Positions 53,821 through 64,000 of a DNA stretch of 64,000 nucleotides are shown here, one piece after another. The stretch spans positions 82,963,741 to 83,027,740 of the forward strand of contig CM041465.1 in NCBI GenBank assembly GCA_023213395.1, given 5' to 3'. The translations under genes were made by a program, and so were the position numbers. The notes beneath the pieces are model-generated. The model worked only from the letters and a program-made list of their open reading frames with translations. It was not told where the DNA came from and ran no database searches. How positions within the stretch are numbered: the stretch's first letter is position 1; each line of letters begins with the position of its first letter. This DNA is from Cycas panzhihuaensis (Eukaryota; Cycadophyta).

Positions 53821-54168
53821 TCTCTGGGTAGTCTAGTTGCATTTCAGGCTATGGTCTCAATTGCCACAATTGGTTTGTACATTGCATATGCTTTGCCTAT
53901 TCTGTTCCGCGTAACACTTGCACGTAGAACTTTTGTCAGAGGTCCTTTCAACCTTGGCCGCTTCAGTCTATTTGTTGGTTGGGTAGCTATTTTATGGGTT
54001 GCTACCATCATTGTTCTATTTTCTCTCCCCGTGGCATATCCAGTTACAAAAGATACCCTCAATTATACACCTGTTGTAGTTGGGGGACTGTTTGTGCTCA
54101 CTTTGGGGAGTTGGCTTGTCTATGCAAGGCATTGGTTCAAGGGACCTGTGGCAAATATAAATATGTAA
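53821..54168 (+). CDS. Amino-acid/GABA permease, C-terminal exon, copy 2
   Basis: 115 codons ending TAA 54166-54168, open throughout. Differs from copy 1 at seven residues: Cys to Arg after FNLG, Thr to Ile in the middle span, Asn to Asp before TLNYTP, Ala to Val after it, Ile to Thr and Leu to Val in the last span, Ile to Met at the end. Same three hydrophobic spans. The expected acceptor is AA; splicing at 53846-53847 would keep frame but drop the first nine residues (SLGSLVAFQ). AATAAA at 54171-54176. It may be a dead copy or the terminal exon of a rearranged gene. Coding potential is intact, transcription unknown. Confidence 0.82.
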   Translation, partial: SLGSLVAFQAMVSIATIGLYIAYALPILFRVTLARRTFVRGPFNLGRFSLFVGWVAILWVATIIVLFSLPVAYPVTKDTLNYTPVVVGGLFVLTLGSWLVYARHWFKGPVANINM

Positions 54169-54319
54169 GAAATAAAACAGAAGTTTCAATACCATAATTA
54201 TTTCCTTTGTTAAGGAAGGACAAGCATACCATTTGTTAATTGATTTTAAGGGAAAACTAGCAATGTTATAATCAATTGAAGTTGTATGTTGTCTATATCT
54301 TATTCTAATTCATATTTAT

Positions 54320-56300
54320 GTAAATATCCTTGGCCATAATAATGGAATTTACTTCTAGGCAATTCAAATATCATCAATTCCTTTTCATATTTTATATTCA
54401 AACTTCATATTTCCTCTTTTAATAAAAATTTGTCTAGGGATGGCATGTTTGCTTTTCTATCAAAATTTCCATTAGAGAAGTGCAAAATTTGAATGTTGAC
54501 TCTTGATTTTTGATGATGAGATCAGTTAAACTTACCTTAAAATAACAATCTCTGGTTGGCATTAATAAATCTTAATCATGGATGCCATAATAATAAAATC
54601 AATATATACCACTTATCAAGACTGAATATAGGGTGGTCATATTTCGATTAGAACTTGCAGCACATTGTGATATTGGCAATTTGTATAGGTTTCTCTGATT
54701 CAATGTTGGCTTGTAATCAAGTAAATCAAATCTGAAGTGTAAGTCCAATTTTAATGACATACATCTCACAACTGATAAATCTGTAAGGCGAATTCAAAGT
54801 ATGCAATGGATGATACTTTTCAGGAACAAAAGATTTGTTAAGTATCCATTGAGATTTGTTTGGAGAAGTTCATGTGATACACATTTCATTTTAAAAGGAC
54901 ATAAGGGTCCAAATACAAAATGCATTTTCTCTCTACTATTTATCAGTGAAAATGAAAGAGATGGTCAAAACAACTCGAAAAATAGAAACAAAGTGAAAAT
55001 GAGAATAGAAGAAAAAGATCATTAACTTATAGAATTATTAAAAACTTGGGATGAGTAGTCAAGATGCACATCATGTTATTACAATTTTCAAGAGTGCATC
55101 ATTAGTGGATATTTCAAACTTTTTAATTAGGTTTCTTTTATTAAACTTTTATGTTTGTCAACCTTGTCATATTCTCGCTTATTTCTTAGGTGTTTGAATG
55201 TTCTTTGGGTTAATGGCCCACTATTTCTTATTCTTTCTTGTTCTCTCATTGTAAAACATAAGACTTTTTTAATGGACTTTCATTGTTTTCTTATATGCAT
55301 AGGGTGCAATTATTTAAATGACTTTTATAAGCCTTGATCCATAGTGTTTTGTATATGTAGGCTCTTGGTCATAAATCAATGTCAGTGATGGTTGGGCCAT
55401 ACAGAGGATGAAGGAAAGAGAGGAGATTTTTGTTAAGATAGAGGATCAAGATGAAAAAGCACTTAATCACATAGATTAGGATTAGGAGATCAATCTTTTC
55501 ATTAAAAATTGTCACCTTTTCTTCCCCTATTCTTGTATAACTGCAATCTTTGGACTCGAGCAATTTGCATAATGTAAAAGTAGTTGGAAACCAAAATTTT
55601 AACCTCATTTTGGTCTAGCTGGATTTGCAGAGTCCATACTTAAATTTGTAGATAAGCCATAGTCTTGGCACATGTGTCTTCTAGCTCAATTGTTTCTAGT
55701 TTACATCTATCAAGTCTTTAATAATACAATCCTTTTATCTAATCTTTTGTTGCAAGTTGCCCTTAATTTCTGTTGCTTGGCATATGTACTCTAATTTTTC
55801 CATTAGTTGCCAAGGGATGCATCCAGTGGTTGCAACACATCCCATCTAAGCATATTTAACTAGTGGTTAATAGATTCAATTTATTTCATATAATTAAAAA
55901 TATCAATGAAATAATGATAATTATCTACCCAAAATTAGTGTGTAAACTGAGTTCTAAGCACTAGATAGTGAAGCCGCTTTTCCTTTATTACATAAACCAA
56001 TTGTTATAGCTCCAAAAACCTACTACTAGATTACACCAAAATTTCTACCTTTCCTTGTCTTCTTAGACCTTCAAAGCCAAAATTTCTACCTCCTTTTCAT
56101 CTAGATGTACTTCGTAAAGTCCACACTTGTTTTTGTAGGTAAGCCATAGTCTAGGCATGCAACTCTTGTATATTACTTAATCGTTTTCAGTTTAGCATCT
56201 TCTTGTCTAATCCTTTGTTGCAAGTTGGCTTTGGTTGGTGCTACTCGGCTCTTGCTTTTAGATCATTTCTTCCATTGTTATTTCTATTTAACACCTCTTT
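54320..56300. other. AT-rich DNA downstream of permease copy 2
   Basis: No exon, RNA gene or element recognised. Short frames only. Confidence 0.55.
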
Positions 56301-56805
56301 TGTAACAGGTTCAGAATCATACAATAGACAAAAGCTCTATTTTCAATAACAAAGATATATTTAAAGTAGATCACAACGCTTCATAACGATAAATCTCATA
56401 TGTTCACAGCAGATAATTGCAGCAGTAAAACCTCATACATAATATTCAGCAGAGAGCAATAGCATATGTGAACAATAGTAAATAATATTAATAGAATGAT
56501 AGTACCCGATACAAAATATTCAACAGCATTGACGAATCTTCTTTGAGGCAAGAGCGACCCTCTAATAGGCATGAGACCCTAATGCCACGAGGCCATTATT
56601 CATTCATAACATAAATTCTCCAAGATGATTCACAAATGAGGGTGGCATCTTTATTTATAACCAACTTCTTAATTTTTCCTCTAAAAATTGACTTCATAAT
56701 AAAATAAATTAAATGATTCTTCTTTTAATTACTCTAAAAACTAACTTTTTCATAATAAATTCTCCATATAAAACTGACTTTTTCTTTTAATTTTGGAACG
56801 CTACA
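56301..56805 (-). repeat. Candidate 3' LTR of 56-kb gypsy relic
   Basis: tgtaacaggt...aacgctaca. Next to attcccctcccctt (56806-56819), whose reverse complement AAGGGGAGGGGAAT is a polypurine tract. No pair found, so the left edge is a guess. Confidence 0.55.
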
Positions 56806-57310
56806 ATTCCCCTCCCCTTAAAATAATACTTCACCCTCAAAGTATTGAGAATTGCTTGTAGCTCGGTCTAGTCTTCTAATCACCTTCTACTAGATCCTAT
56901 ACATCATGAAGATTTGGCTCGATCTTGAGTATTCTATGGAGGATTTGCTAACATGCATCTTGTATTTGTCAGTGTTTGTTCATGTGGCCAGGTACATGTT
57001 GTATCTTGTTCTACATCGGGAGGATCCTGGGACCTATGATATTTCGCAATTGTCTTGTCTTGGCCTTGCCTTGTGTTTGCACATTTTATTTTCAAATGAA
57101 ATGGTTTATGGAAGGAGAAGTAAGAATTTTGTAAAAATAATTGATCGTAAAGGTCATGGATTGGCGATTATTTATTGTGAAAAGAAAAAGAAATGGAGGA
57201 ATTATGAACTAAGATCAAACATCGCTTCGAAGGAATAAGAAGAAATGATGAAAATTTGTGTAGGTAAATTGGACCACAACACTTTTTGCGAAAGAAAGAT
57301 GGATGGGAAA

Positions 57311-58290
57311 TCAACAATAGATGTTTTTATGAAAAAAAGGCTTTAATAGGTTTTTAGGAATGGTATTTAGACAAAAGAAAATATTTAATCGAAAAAAATA
57401 ATATTGATGGTATGAAATTGAAGGGGTTTGGGAAAAGTAGAATGGGGTTTTGTAAGGGGTAATACTAAGAGATGAAACGTGACAAACAAATTGAAGTTGT
57501 AGAGTATTTTGTTGAGGATGATCTATAAGGGGTGGAAAAGTATGTACGTAAAGGGATGAACTAGGGTTACAAAGATGGATTGGGATTTGACCTACAAAAA
57601 AATTAGAGTTAAAGAGATTATGATTATGGCTAACTACGAGATTTAGAAAAGAAAATTTTTCTATAGCTACTGAGCGAGAAAAAGAGAGATGACAAATAAT
57701 ACTACCAAAAGAGATATGCATGTGCAACACAGGATCAATGAGTACCTTGTATGAGGTTTTTTGTGATTCTTCTTCAAAATCGACTTATTCTTCCTTGTCT
57801 TTGTGCTGCCCCTATAACTTCACTTTGGATTTCTTCTCTAATATTGATTTGAGATTCTTCTGTTGCTCGAGCTTGCTTCGAATCTTCTATGTAGTCATGT
57901 TGTTCCCTCTGGATTGATTCCTGTTTTAGCCCTTGCAAAATCTTTATTTCTTCTCCTTCTTTTTCTACTTTTTCCCCTTCATTTGTTTGCTTTAATGCTT
58001 TAGTACCCTCACCTTGATTGTGGGTTTGATGATCTTTTTGTTGTTGTCCAAATGTTTTGATAAATGCACGTCGAAACCAAAACTAATCGGTGTGTCCTAT
58101 TGATTCGTTGGACTAATTATTGAACCAATCAAAGGATTTTTTTCCTAAAAACAATTCTAAGTCTGCCCAATAAATGTCAATTTTTATACTCCTTGTGAAT
58201 TGATTTTGAGCTTCAACCCATTCTACCCATTCTCTTGCATCGATGCCTTCATTGAGCTCAAAAAGGTCCAACATCTTTTCTTAGTCTAAA
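57311..58290 (-). pseudogene. Gag fragment of 56-kb gypsy relic
   Basis: 58120-58290 on the minus strand reads LFELNEGIDAREWVEWVEAQ and DIYWADLELFLGKKSFDWF, a capsid-core pattern (FxGxDAxxWV...LxGxxxxWF). A Glu/Lys/Gln-rich region (about 57800-58050) and a Ser/His/Phe-rich open piece 57311-57730 follow. The layout resembles the gag relic at 45.4-46.75 kb. Confidence 0.6.
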
Positions 58291-58875
58291 AATATTGTTC
58301 TCAACTGTCTCTTTGTCAATAAAACTATGACTTTAATGATAAAAATCTTTATTCTCTACAAGTCAAAACCATCACATATAACCACTCGTTACAAGCATAT
58401 ACAATTTGATTTAGGATTTTAATCTCTTAATTAAAAAGTAGATAAGTTAAATATTGTTAATTGGGATGGGACACGTAAATAATAATGTTTAAAAATTAGG
58501 AATATGCTTAGAGATGGGTTTTTATATCATATAATTTTAACAATATTAAGTCTTAGAACATAGCACTAATTAGCTATGGCATTCTATAATATTATGTAAA
58601 GGAATAAATTAATGCTTAAGAAGTCACAATGGAATTTGTTGATAATCATTAAATCTAATGAATTACATCATGGGATAAAATTTAAGGGAAAAACCATGTG
58701 AAAATGGTATTCTAGTGGATATGTTCCATTCGAGAAATTTTAGAATGGTTAATAAAATGTAAAATGGTCTATTCCTTAGTATTAAATGGTTAAGAAATTT
58801 TCTAACTAAATGCATGTTAAAGGATGAAAACTTTGATGTCTTGTCAATTTATTATGATGCTATGTTAGAAAACAA

Positions 58876-58887
58876 ACTCTAATACCA
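58876..58887 (-). other. Reverse-orientation PBS-like site
   Basis: actctaatacca is the reverse of TGGTATTAGAGT. tgttagaatat follows directly, as an LTR start would. May be the 5' end of the 56-kb relic, but the LTRs do not visibly match. Confidence 0.4.
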
Positions 58888-60034
58888 TGTTAGAATATCT
58901 TGCACAATATTGATACTAATGTTGAAGAAATTAAAGTAATAATAAGATCATTAGACAAGAGAGGATCATTAACAAGGATGTGAATAAACAAATAAATAAA
59001 CAAATGAAATAATAAGATACATATTTATAGTAGAAAATCTAAAAATGAAAAAAACACTCTCTAAAGTACTATCACTTTTATAAAATTGTGTCTTCCTTAG
59101 TATCACTATGTCAATAAAATATTGAACTAGGATATTTACCTTGATACTTTAAATTAATTCCATAAAAAAAAAATCCTACCTTGCTACAATGGCATCCATT
59201 TAAATAATTAAAGTAAATACTATCCTTTGAAACAAATATACGTTATTCTTTTTATACTAACTATTAGGATCATATATTATTATATGATATCATAATTAAG
59301 TGTAACTCCATAACCATATTTGACCTATATTTCTAAAGGAGTAAGTAATGCATGAGAACTAAGGTCATTGGTATTTCTCCTCTCTTACCAAGGACATTAT
59401 TATCTTAGTGATGAATTTATAAGCTCTAAACTTAATAAGCACTCCCTCACTACTATTCTAAATAGCCCTCCCTTGATTAGAATCCTTATTAAATAGTAAT
59501 TCATGGACAAATAATTGATTTGACTATCAATAAATAGATGGTAAATATATTATGCTAATTTAATATTTATAAGTTAGCATAACTCTTTGCATAACCCTTC
59601 AACTCACTCCCTATTACTAATTCAATAAATATTAATCAATTACTTTATGGCCCCTTTTCTAAAGTTTACTTAATGGATAACTATTGTGTTAGCTTCCTGA
59701 ACCTATGATCAACTTAGCAAATGTATTCCTATTATACTAAGAGTTAGATGTTAAGACTTACAATAATACTTAGTAACTATAGAAAAAGGGAAGACTCTCC
59801 AATGATACTCCATCTTAATGTTTGTCTACTTACAATTATTTTTTATTGGGTTTTGATTTAGTTCTTATGAAGCCCTTAAAACCAATATTATTACCATAAA
59901 AGCTTATTATATATTTTACTACTTTAGCTCATATCTCAATTTTAAACATCAAGGCAACCTCAATCATTTATTAAAATAAAATCTATATTATATTATATAT
60001 CATAAACTAATTTTTATTCAAGTTTTAAATTAAA

Positions 60035-60073
<39 letters not shown>

Positions 60074-60338
60074 TCTAACACAACTTATAAGTTAACTATA
60101 GTTATGATTAATTATCAAATTTTTAAATATTAAGAAGTTAGCTTCAATTATGATTATTATTAGATAGGCAAATAATTACCTATAAATATGGGATTGTCAT
60201 TCATTTATAAATAATCTTTTATGAATTAATTCATTTAGGGTATTTTGACCATTTGGGCTCTTAGGAGCTTCATTTCACCTTTCCTTTTATATTTCTTTTG
60301 TGATTGAAGAAGTGAATCTAATTTAAGATCATTTCAAG
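58888..60338. other. AT-rich DNA, possible LTRs
   Basis: No coding feature. The right end may be an LTR ending tttca at 60336 with tataaatatggg near 60181 as its TATA box. Confidence 0.4.
60042..60072. repeat. (GT)n microsatellite
   Basis: About 15 GT units after cgca. Confidence 0.97.
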
Positions 60339-60350
60339 TGGTATTAGAGT
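60339..60350 (+). other. PBS-like site 1, plus strand
   Basis: tggtattagagt, two bases after a possible LTR end ttca; same CA-AG-TGG spacing as in G3. Confidence 0.5.
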
Positions 60351-61124
60351 CTCATTTTTTGCCTATTAAGGATCTACATTTTTGGGTGTATAAATAAAAG
60401 AATTTCAAGAAAATAACCACAAATTTAAGTCAAACATGTCTATTTTATAAAATTTAAGTAGTTATACTATTGGTTTTGGAGTAAAATTATGAAAATTATA
60501 GGTAATTTAATTTTAGTCAATTATTCATCACTACCTTTAGGGACTAAAATCTACTACTGCAACTTTAAATAGATATAACTTTGGCTATAAGTATATACTT
60601 AAACTTTTTTTTTTTAATCTATGCTATATCTAATTTTTGTTAAAAGTGGTTTTAGATCCATTAAATGTTGAAGTAAAAAGTTGTTTTCATTTTAGTAATA
60701 AGTACTACTTTAGTCCCTTGAAACCCTGATTGTGATATAATCACCTATTATCTGTAGAACTTGCTTTCTAAACATGTGATCAATGGACTTGGTGGTAAGT
60801 GTTAACTATGTTTTGTATGCATGCCATTTATGTCCACCAATAAAATTAGAAGCCACTTACACTACCAAGGGTATTTATGTAGAAGGCCTCTCTTGTCTAT
60901 TTAAGGCTTGCCAAATGTAAAATGAGGATTATTATGTATTAAGATCATAAGTGATAACGTACCTCGATGCATCTTTGGTTCTCTTTAAGAGTCTTTATAA
61001 GTACCCAACTTCTATAATTATGTTCTTTGTGATAATAAAGAGAGACCATTACTTCTATATTATGCCCTTTGAGGTATTTGAACTTCCTAGTTTATGGAGG
61101 AATATCAGGTGGTAATGTCCTACA

Positions 61125-61136
61125 TGGTATTAGAGG
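61125..61136 (+). other. PBS-like site 2, plus strand
   Basis: tggtattagagg directly after cctaca. The preceding 300 bp has LTR-like features (ctatttaaggc). Confidence 0.45.
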
Positions 61137-61419
61137 TTGACTCTCTAGTCCATCTAAAGTAGCAAAGTATAATCATAAAGACAAAACATAATAGGAGAAA
61201 CAAAAAAAATTGTATTTCTTTTTTCCACTATGAAAATTCTTAAATCCTCTCCTTCTCATTTTGCTTATTTATTGTTATTTTATGTTTGAGTACTCACTAT
61301 ATCATTCTCTCATCAATTGCAAAGATTGCCATTCTCTCATGAATAACAAAGATTAAGGAAAGACAATAAGCATCCTATAGCCTTTTTATTTTCCATAGAG
61401 TCTAGATAAAGACCTTATT

Positions 61420-61640
61420 ATGGGGGTCTTTAAAAATCCATGAGTCATTATCATTCTTAGTTACATGTACTTGGTTATATGCCAATACGTGAAGTAAAAT
61501 TGGTTACCTACTTACACAGGCCTTAAATAATACCTGCAAATAGAAGTGAATCTCCACATACCTTTAAGTATATAGGAGGATCCCTTTAGGCTATCATCCC
61601 TATCCTAGGATAGATAACCTATTGACTGCCTAAAATTTTA
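61420..61640 (+). repeat. Dispersed repeat R1, copy 3
   Basis: gggggtctttaaaaatc and ccacatacctttaagtatat followed by ggaggatccctttagg match the R1 copies at 33.6-34.0 and (reverse) 41.6-42.0 kb. Confidence 0.5.
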
Positions 61641-62222
61641 TAGTGCATTAATTAACAATTAATACCATGAAGTTATCCTTCTCAAACATCTTAACATGGT
61701 TATTGCAATTATAGGTATGGTGATCCTTCATACTTCGTACCATGAGATATTGGGTTGAGTATTAGCAAAGATTGAGAAGTTTATTGAAGGGCCTATAGGC
61801 TAGAAAAGCCTTATATCATAAGTTTGTTAAGAGCCCAAATATTACCTTGCATTTGCAAAAGTTATTGTTAAAGTATAATAAGAAAAGAAAAACCCATTAT
61901 CAGCAAAATATAAGGTATACAAATCAAGTTACTCTAGACTCATATTACAACAATTGTAGCAAATTATTCAAGCCTTAATTCATAAACTTTTTCTTATCTA
62001 AACTTTTAGCTACAAGTCTAAAAGTTATCTTCCCTCCCTCCCTCCTACCAAAAAAAAAAAGGAAATACAAGTAAAAAACTACCCATAGATTTATACCTCC
62101 AAAAGCGATTTAGGTGTAAAAGGTGTCCATAACTTAAAATTTACCCTTGCTTTTCATATATTTTATTTTAATGAGCATGTCATACTGATCATTTTCCACT
62201 AAGTTATATTTAACCTCAAATT
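61641..62222. other. AT-rich DNA
   Basis: No feature seen except an A run near 62049. Confidence 0.5.
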
Positions 62223-62700
62223 TGATAAAAGAATTAATGATTGATTCCATTAATTCATCAAGGATTCATTGTATTGTATTATATTTATGTAATGTTTGTA
62301 TATTTTTTACATTAAGGGCTTCATTGTCATAAATGTGTTAAGTCATAACTTAATATTTTAAACCTAGTATATGGGGATATTTTTTTCTCTCCATGTTAAA
62401 ATATTATAAAGTCAATTTAATCATGCAAGGTGCTAATTGTCACCTTACATGATCTTACATTCAATATTCCCATGTTTATTGTAAGTGCATATTTTGTTGC
62501 TTATACAAGGCTTTTAGTATGTAATGTTTTATACAATGTATTATTCATAAGAGATTAATACAAATTATATTTATTTTGGAGCCTATGAAAACTTCATCGC
62601 TTCTTTCTATTGAGTTGAATGTTTTATTATATTAAGTGCATTTGTAGGTGTGAGTGAGTTTTGAACTTGGGTTGAAAACAGGTAGATCATTCACCTCTTA
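62223..62700 (+). repeat. LTR of the copia B family
   Basis: Start tgataaaagaattaatga matches the copia B 3' LTR start; gcaaggtgctaattgtcacc and ttacatgatc match its middle; gagttttgaactt and cacctctt match its end. Length is close to the 473 bp of copia B. Confidence 0.7.
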
Positions 62701-62702
62701 AT

Positions 62703-62714
62703 TGGTATCAAAGT
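62703..62714 (+). other. Primer-binding site after copia B family LTR
   Basis: tggtatcaaagt, one base from TGGTATCAAAGC. Confirms the LTR as a plus-strand 5' LTR. Confidence 0.7.
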
Positions 62715-64000
62715 TGATCTTTAAGTTGCTTTCAAAGAATTTTTTAGCCTACCTTACGAGCTAAGTCTCTAGTCTACCTCCTTAGCATACTTCATTACAA
62801 TAACTGCCATCAAGTACTTGGTAGATTTTTCATTGTAGTATTAATCTCTATTTAAAAAATGAATTGTTATACCTTAAAATATACAACTCTATAATGGTAC
62901 TCTATACTTATCATAAGTACTTAGTACTTGTCCTCTTTAATCACTTATTTTCTTCTACATACTAGATTTATTTATGGACTCTTATCTTTTCAACAACTCA
63001 ACTCCTTTGGATGTATTTGGTGTTGAACTATTGGTTACCAAATATAATGTATTCATTACTTTTCTCTGCGTGAGAGGCAAATCCTCTCAACCTTCATTTA
63101 GGTGTCTACTTTGAGTATCATTACGACTATGTGAGCTATATCACAACTGTCATACCTCCATTAACCAGTTATATCTTTATTTTTTGTTGTTGGCCTTTTC
63201 TTGGCTTCATTGTGATCTGTGTGAGCTTGTGTAAGTAGAGTAAATCCTTCTCCATGGCTCTAGTGGATCTCCCTCTCCATGATGACTTTCATGACTATAT
63301 CAATGGCTCCTCTACATTTGAATCCCCATAGTTTTTTAGCTATCGTTTACTATTCATAAATGAACTCGCATAGCCAACTTTTAGCGTGATGGCAAATGAC
63401 TCTACTCCTTATTCTTGCTCCTCTATGGTGATTTGTTTGGTCTGTCTCTATGTGACGTCCCTTATGGTTACTGCATATAATAATGTTTTTTTGTTTGGTT
63501 GTCATCTATGTGTAATCGCCCCTCTATGCATTGTCGATTCTCTGCATGGGCTATGAAGATGCCTCTCTTATGGCTTGAGATTGATGATATGACCTATAAG
63601 TTAGGTGTATAAGATTTATTTTGACCTAAAGGCATTTTTTATTGGGAATTTGATTGATCTACTATTAATAGAGGATTTAATCAATGTTACTAGCTTTATA
63701 TCATTCATGTACATTGTGGGCCTAATGGAATTGCATCATATGACCACTCTAAATAATCCTGGCTACATCCTTCCCTCACTAGAGAAATTAGATTAAAATT
63801 TCATAGCTTCCATAAAGAGATCTAGTCCCCTATATCTAACTTGTGTTGTCATTTTTTAAAAATCCTATCATTTTATTTATTTATTTACTATGAAGTTAAA
63901 TTTTTTAGGTTATTAAAATTAGCATATTCATAGAATAGTCCTTTCTTGATAAAGGTCTCTAACCTAAAATTGTTATTTTATCATTTTTTGAGCTTTTTAG
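62715..64000 (+). mobile_element. Leader of a second copia B family element, truncated by window
   Basis: Follows the PBS. No gag motif is recognisable in the 1.3 kb available; copia B itself also has a leader of about 2 kb before gag, so coding sequence would be expected to the right. Confidence 0.4.

Larger units (their letters stand above)
51580..54319. repeat. Unit 2 of 2.77-kb tandem duplication
   Basis: Begins tatttagatatgtaacaac directly after unit 1 and ends near tctaattcatattta. Contains every feature of unit 1 except the second 36-bp repeat. Confidence 0.93.
56301..58300 (-). mobile_element. Ty3/gypsy relic, internally deleted
   Basis: A candidate 3' LTR (56301-56805) is followed by a pyrimidine tract and sequence like the end of the G3 chromodomain (LEDW...LRVKYYFKGRGI versus LEEW...), then directly by gag fragments to about 58300. 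Protease, RT, RNase H and integrase core are absent. The 5' LTR could not be confirmed. Confidence 0.6.

Noticed and set aside
1-64000. tRNA, rRNA or organelle-derived inserts
   Set aside because: No complete tRNA fold, rRNA block or chloroplast/mitochondrial gene was recognised on either strand; a covariance-model search would be needed to exclude small RNAs.

Overview
The window is nuclear DNA of a seed plant with a large, repeat-rich genome. It has no operons or prokaryotic gene spacing and is AT-rich. Nearly every recognisable protein is a decayed Ty3/gypsy or Ty1/copia LTR retrotransposon. The only recognisable host gene sequence is the last exon of a BAT1-type amino-acid/GABA permease, present twice. 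Old, nested elements and possibly enormous introns would suit a conifer or other gymnosperm, but the sequence does not prove this.

Layout, left to right. 1-6359: minus-strand Ty3/gypsy element G1, running off the left edge, with four CCHC zinc knuckles and two gag-like modules between protease and RT. 6516-9892: 5'-truncated plus-strand copia A with a perfect 22-bp foldback in its RT. 10917-16414: structurally complete minus-strand chromovirus G3 (LTRs, PBS, PPT, chromodomain, perfect TATAA target duplication). 18062-19030: gypsy gag/protease relic. 20980-21117: PBS-like tandem repeat. 23521-23816: 148-bp tandem duplication. 23996-30020: G2, sister of G1, with both LTRs but with RT, RNase H and most of integrase deleted.

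From about 30.3 to 48.8 kb there appears to be a three-layer nest. An old minus-strand gypsy X (integrase and RNase H at 30.3-31.8 kb; gag 45.4-46.75 kb; PBS/LTR at 48.4-48.8 kb) is split by plus-strand copia B (31.82-45.39 kb). Copia B is itself split inside its integrase by minus-strand chromovirus G5 (36044-42644). A GC-rich island with a 111-bp tandem duplication lies at 47.1-48.1 kb.

48809-54319 is a tandem duplication with a unit of about 2.77 kb. Each unit ends in a BAT1-like terminal exon (51088-51435; 53821-54168). The left copy has a normal AG acceptor. In the right copy the acceptor reads AA, and an in-frame AG lies 27 bases downstream. No upstream permease exon was recognised in the window.

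54.3-64 kb is AT-rich, with another gypsy relic (56.3-58.3 kb), three plus-strand PBS-like sites (60.34, 61.13, 62.70 kb) and an LTR of the copia B family (62.2-62.7 kb) whose internal region runs off the right edge. No autonomous element with uninterrupted reading frames was found. All coordinates and comparisons were made by eye; LTR and repeat edges are good to a few bases where terminal TG..CA, PBS and target duplications agree, and looser elsewhere.
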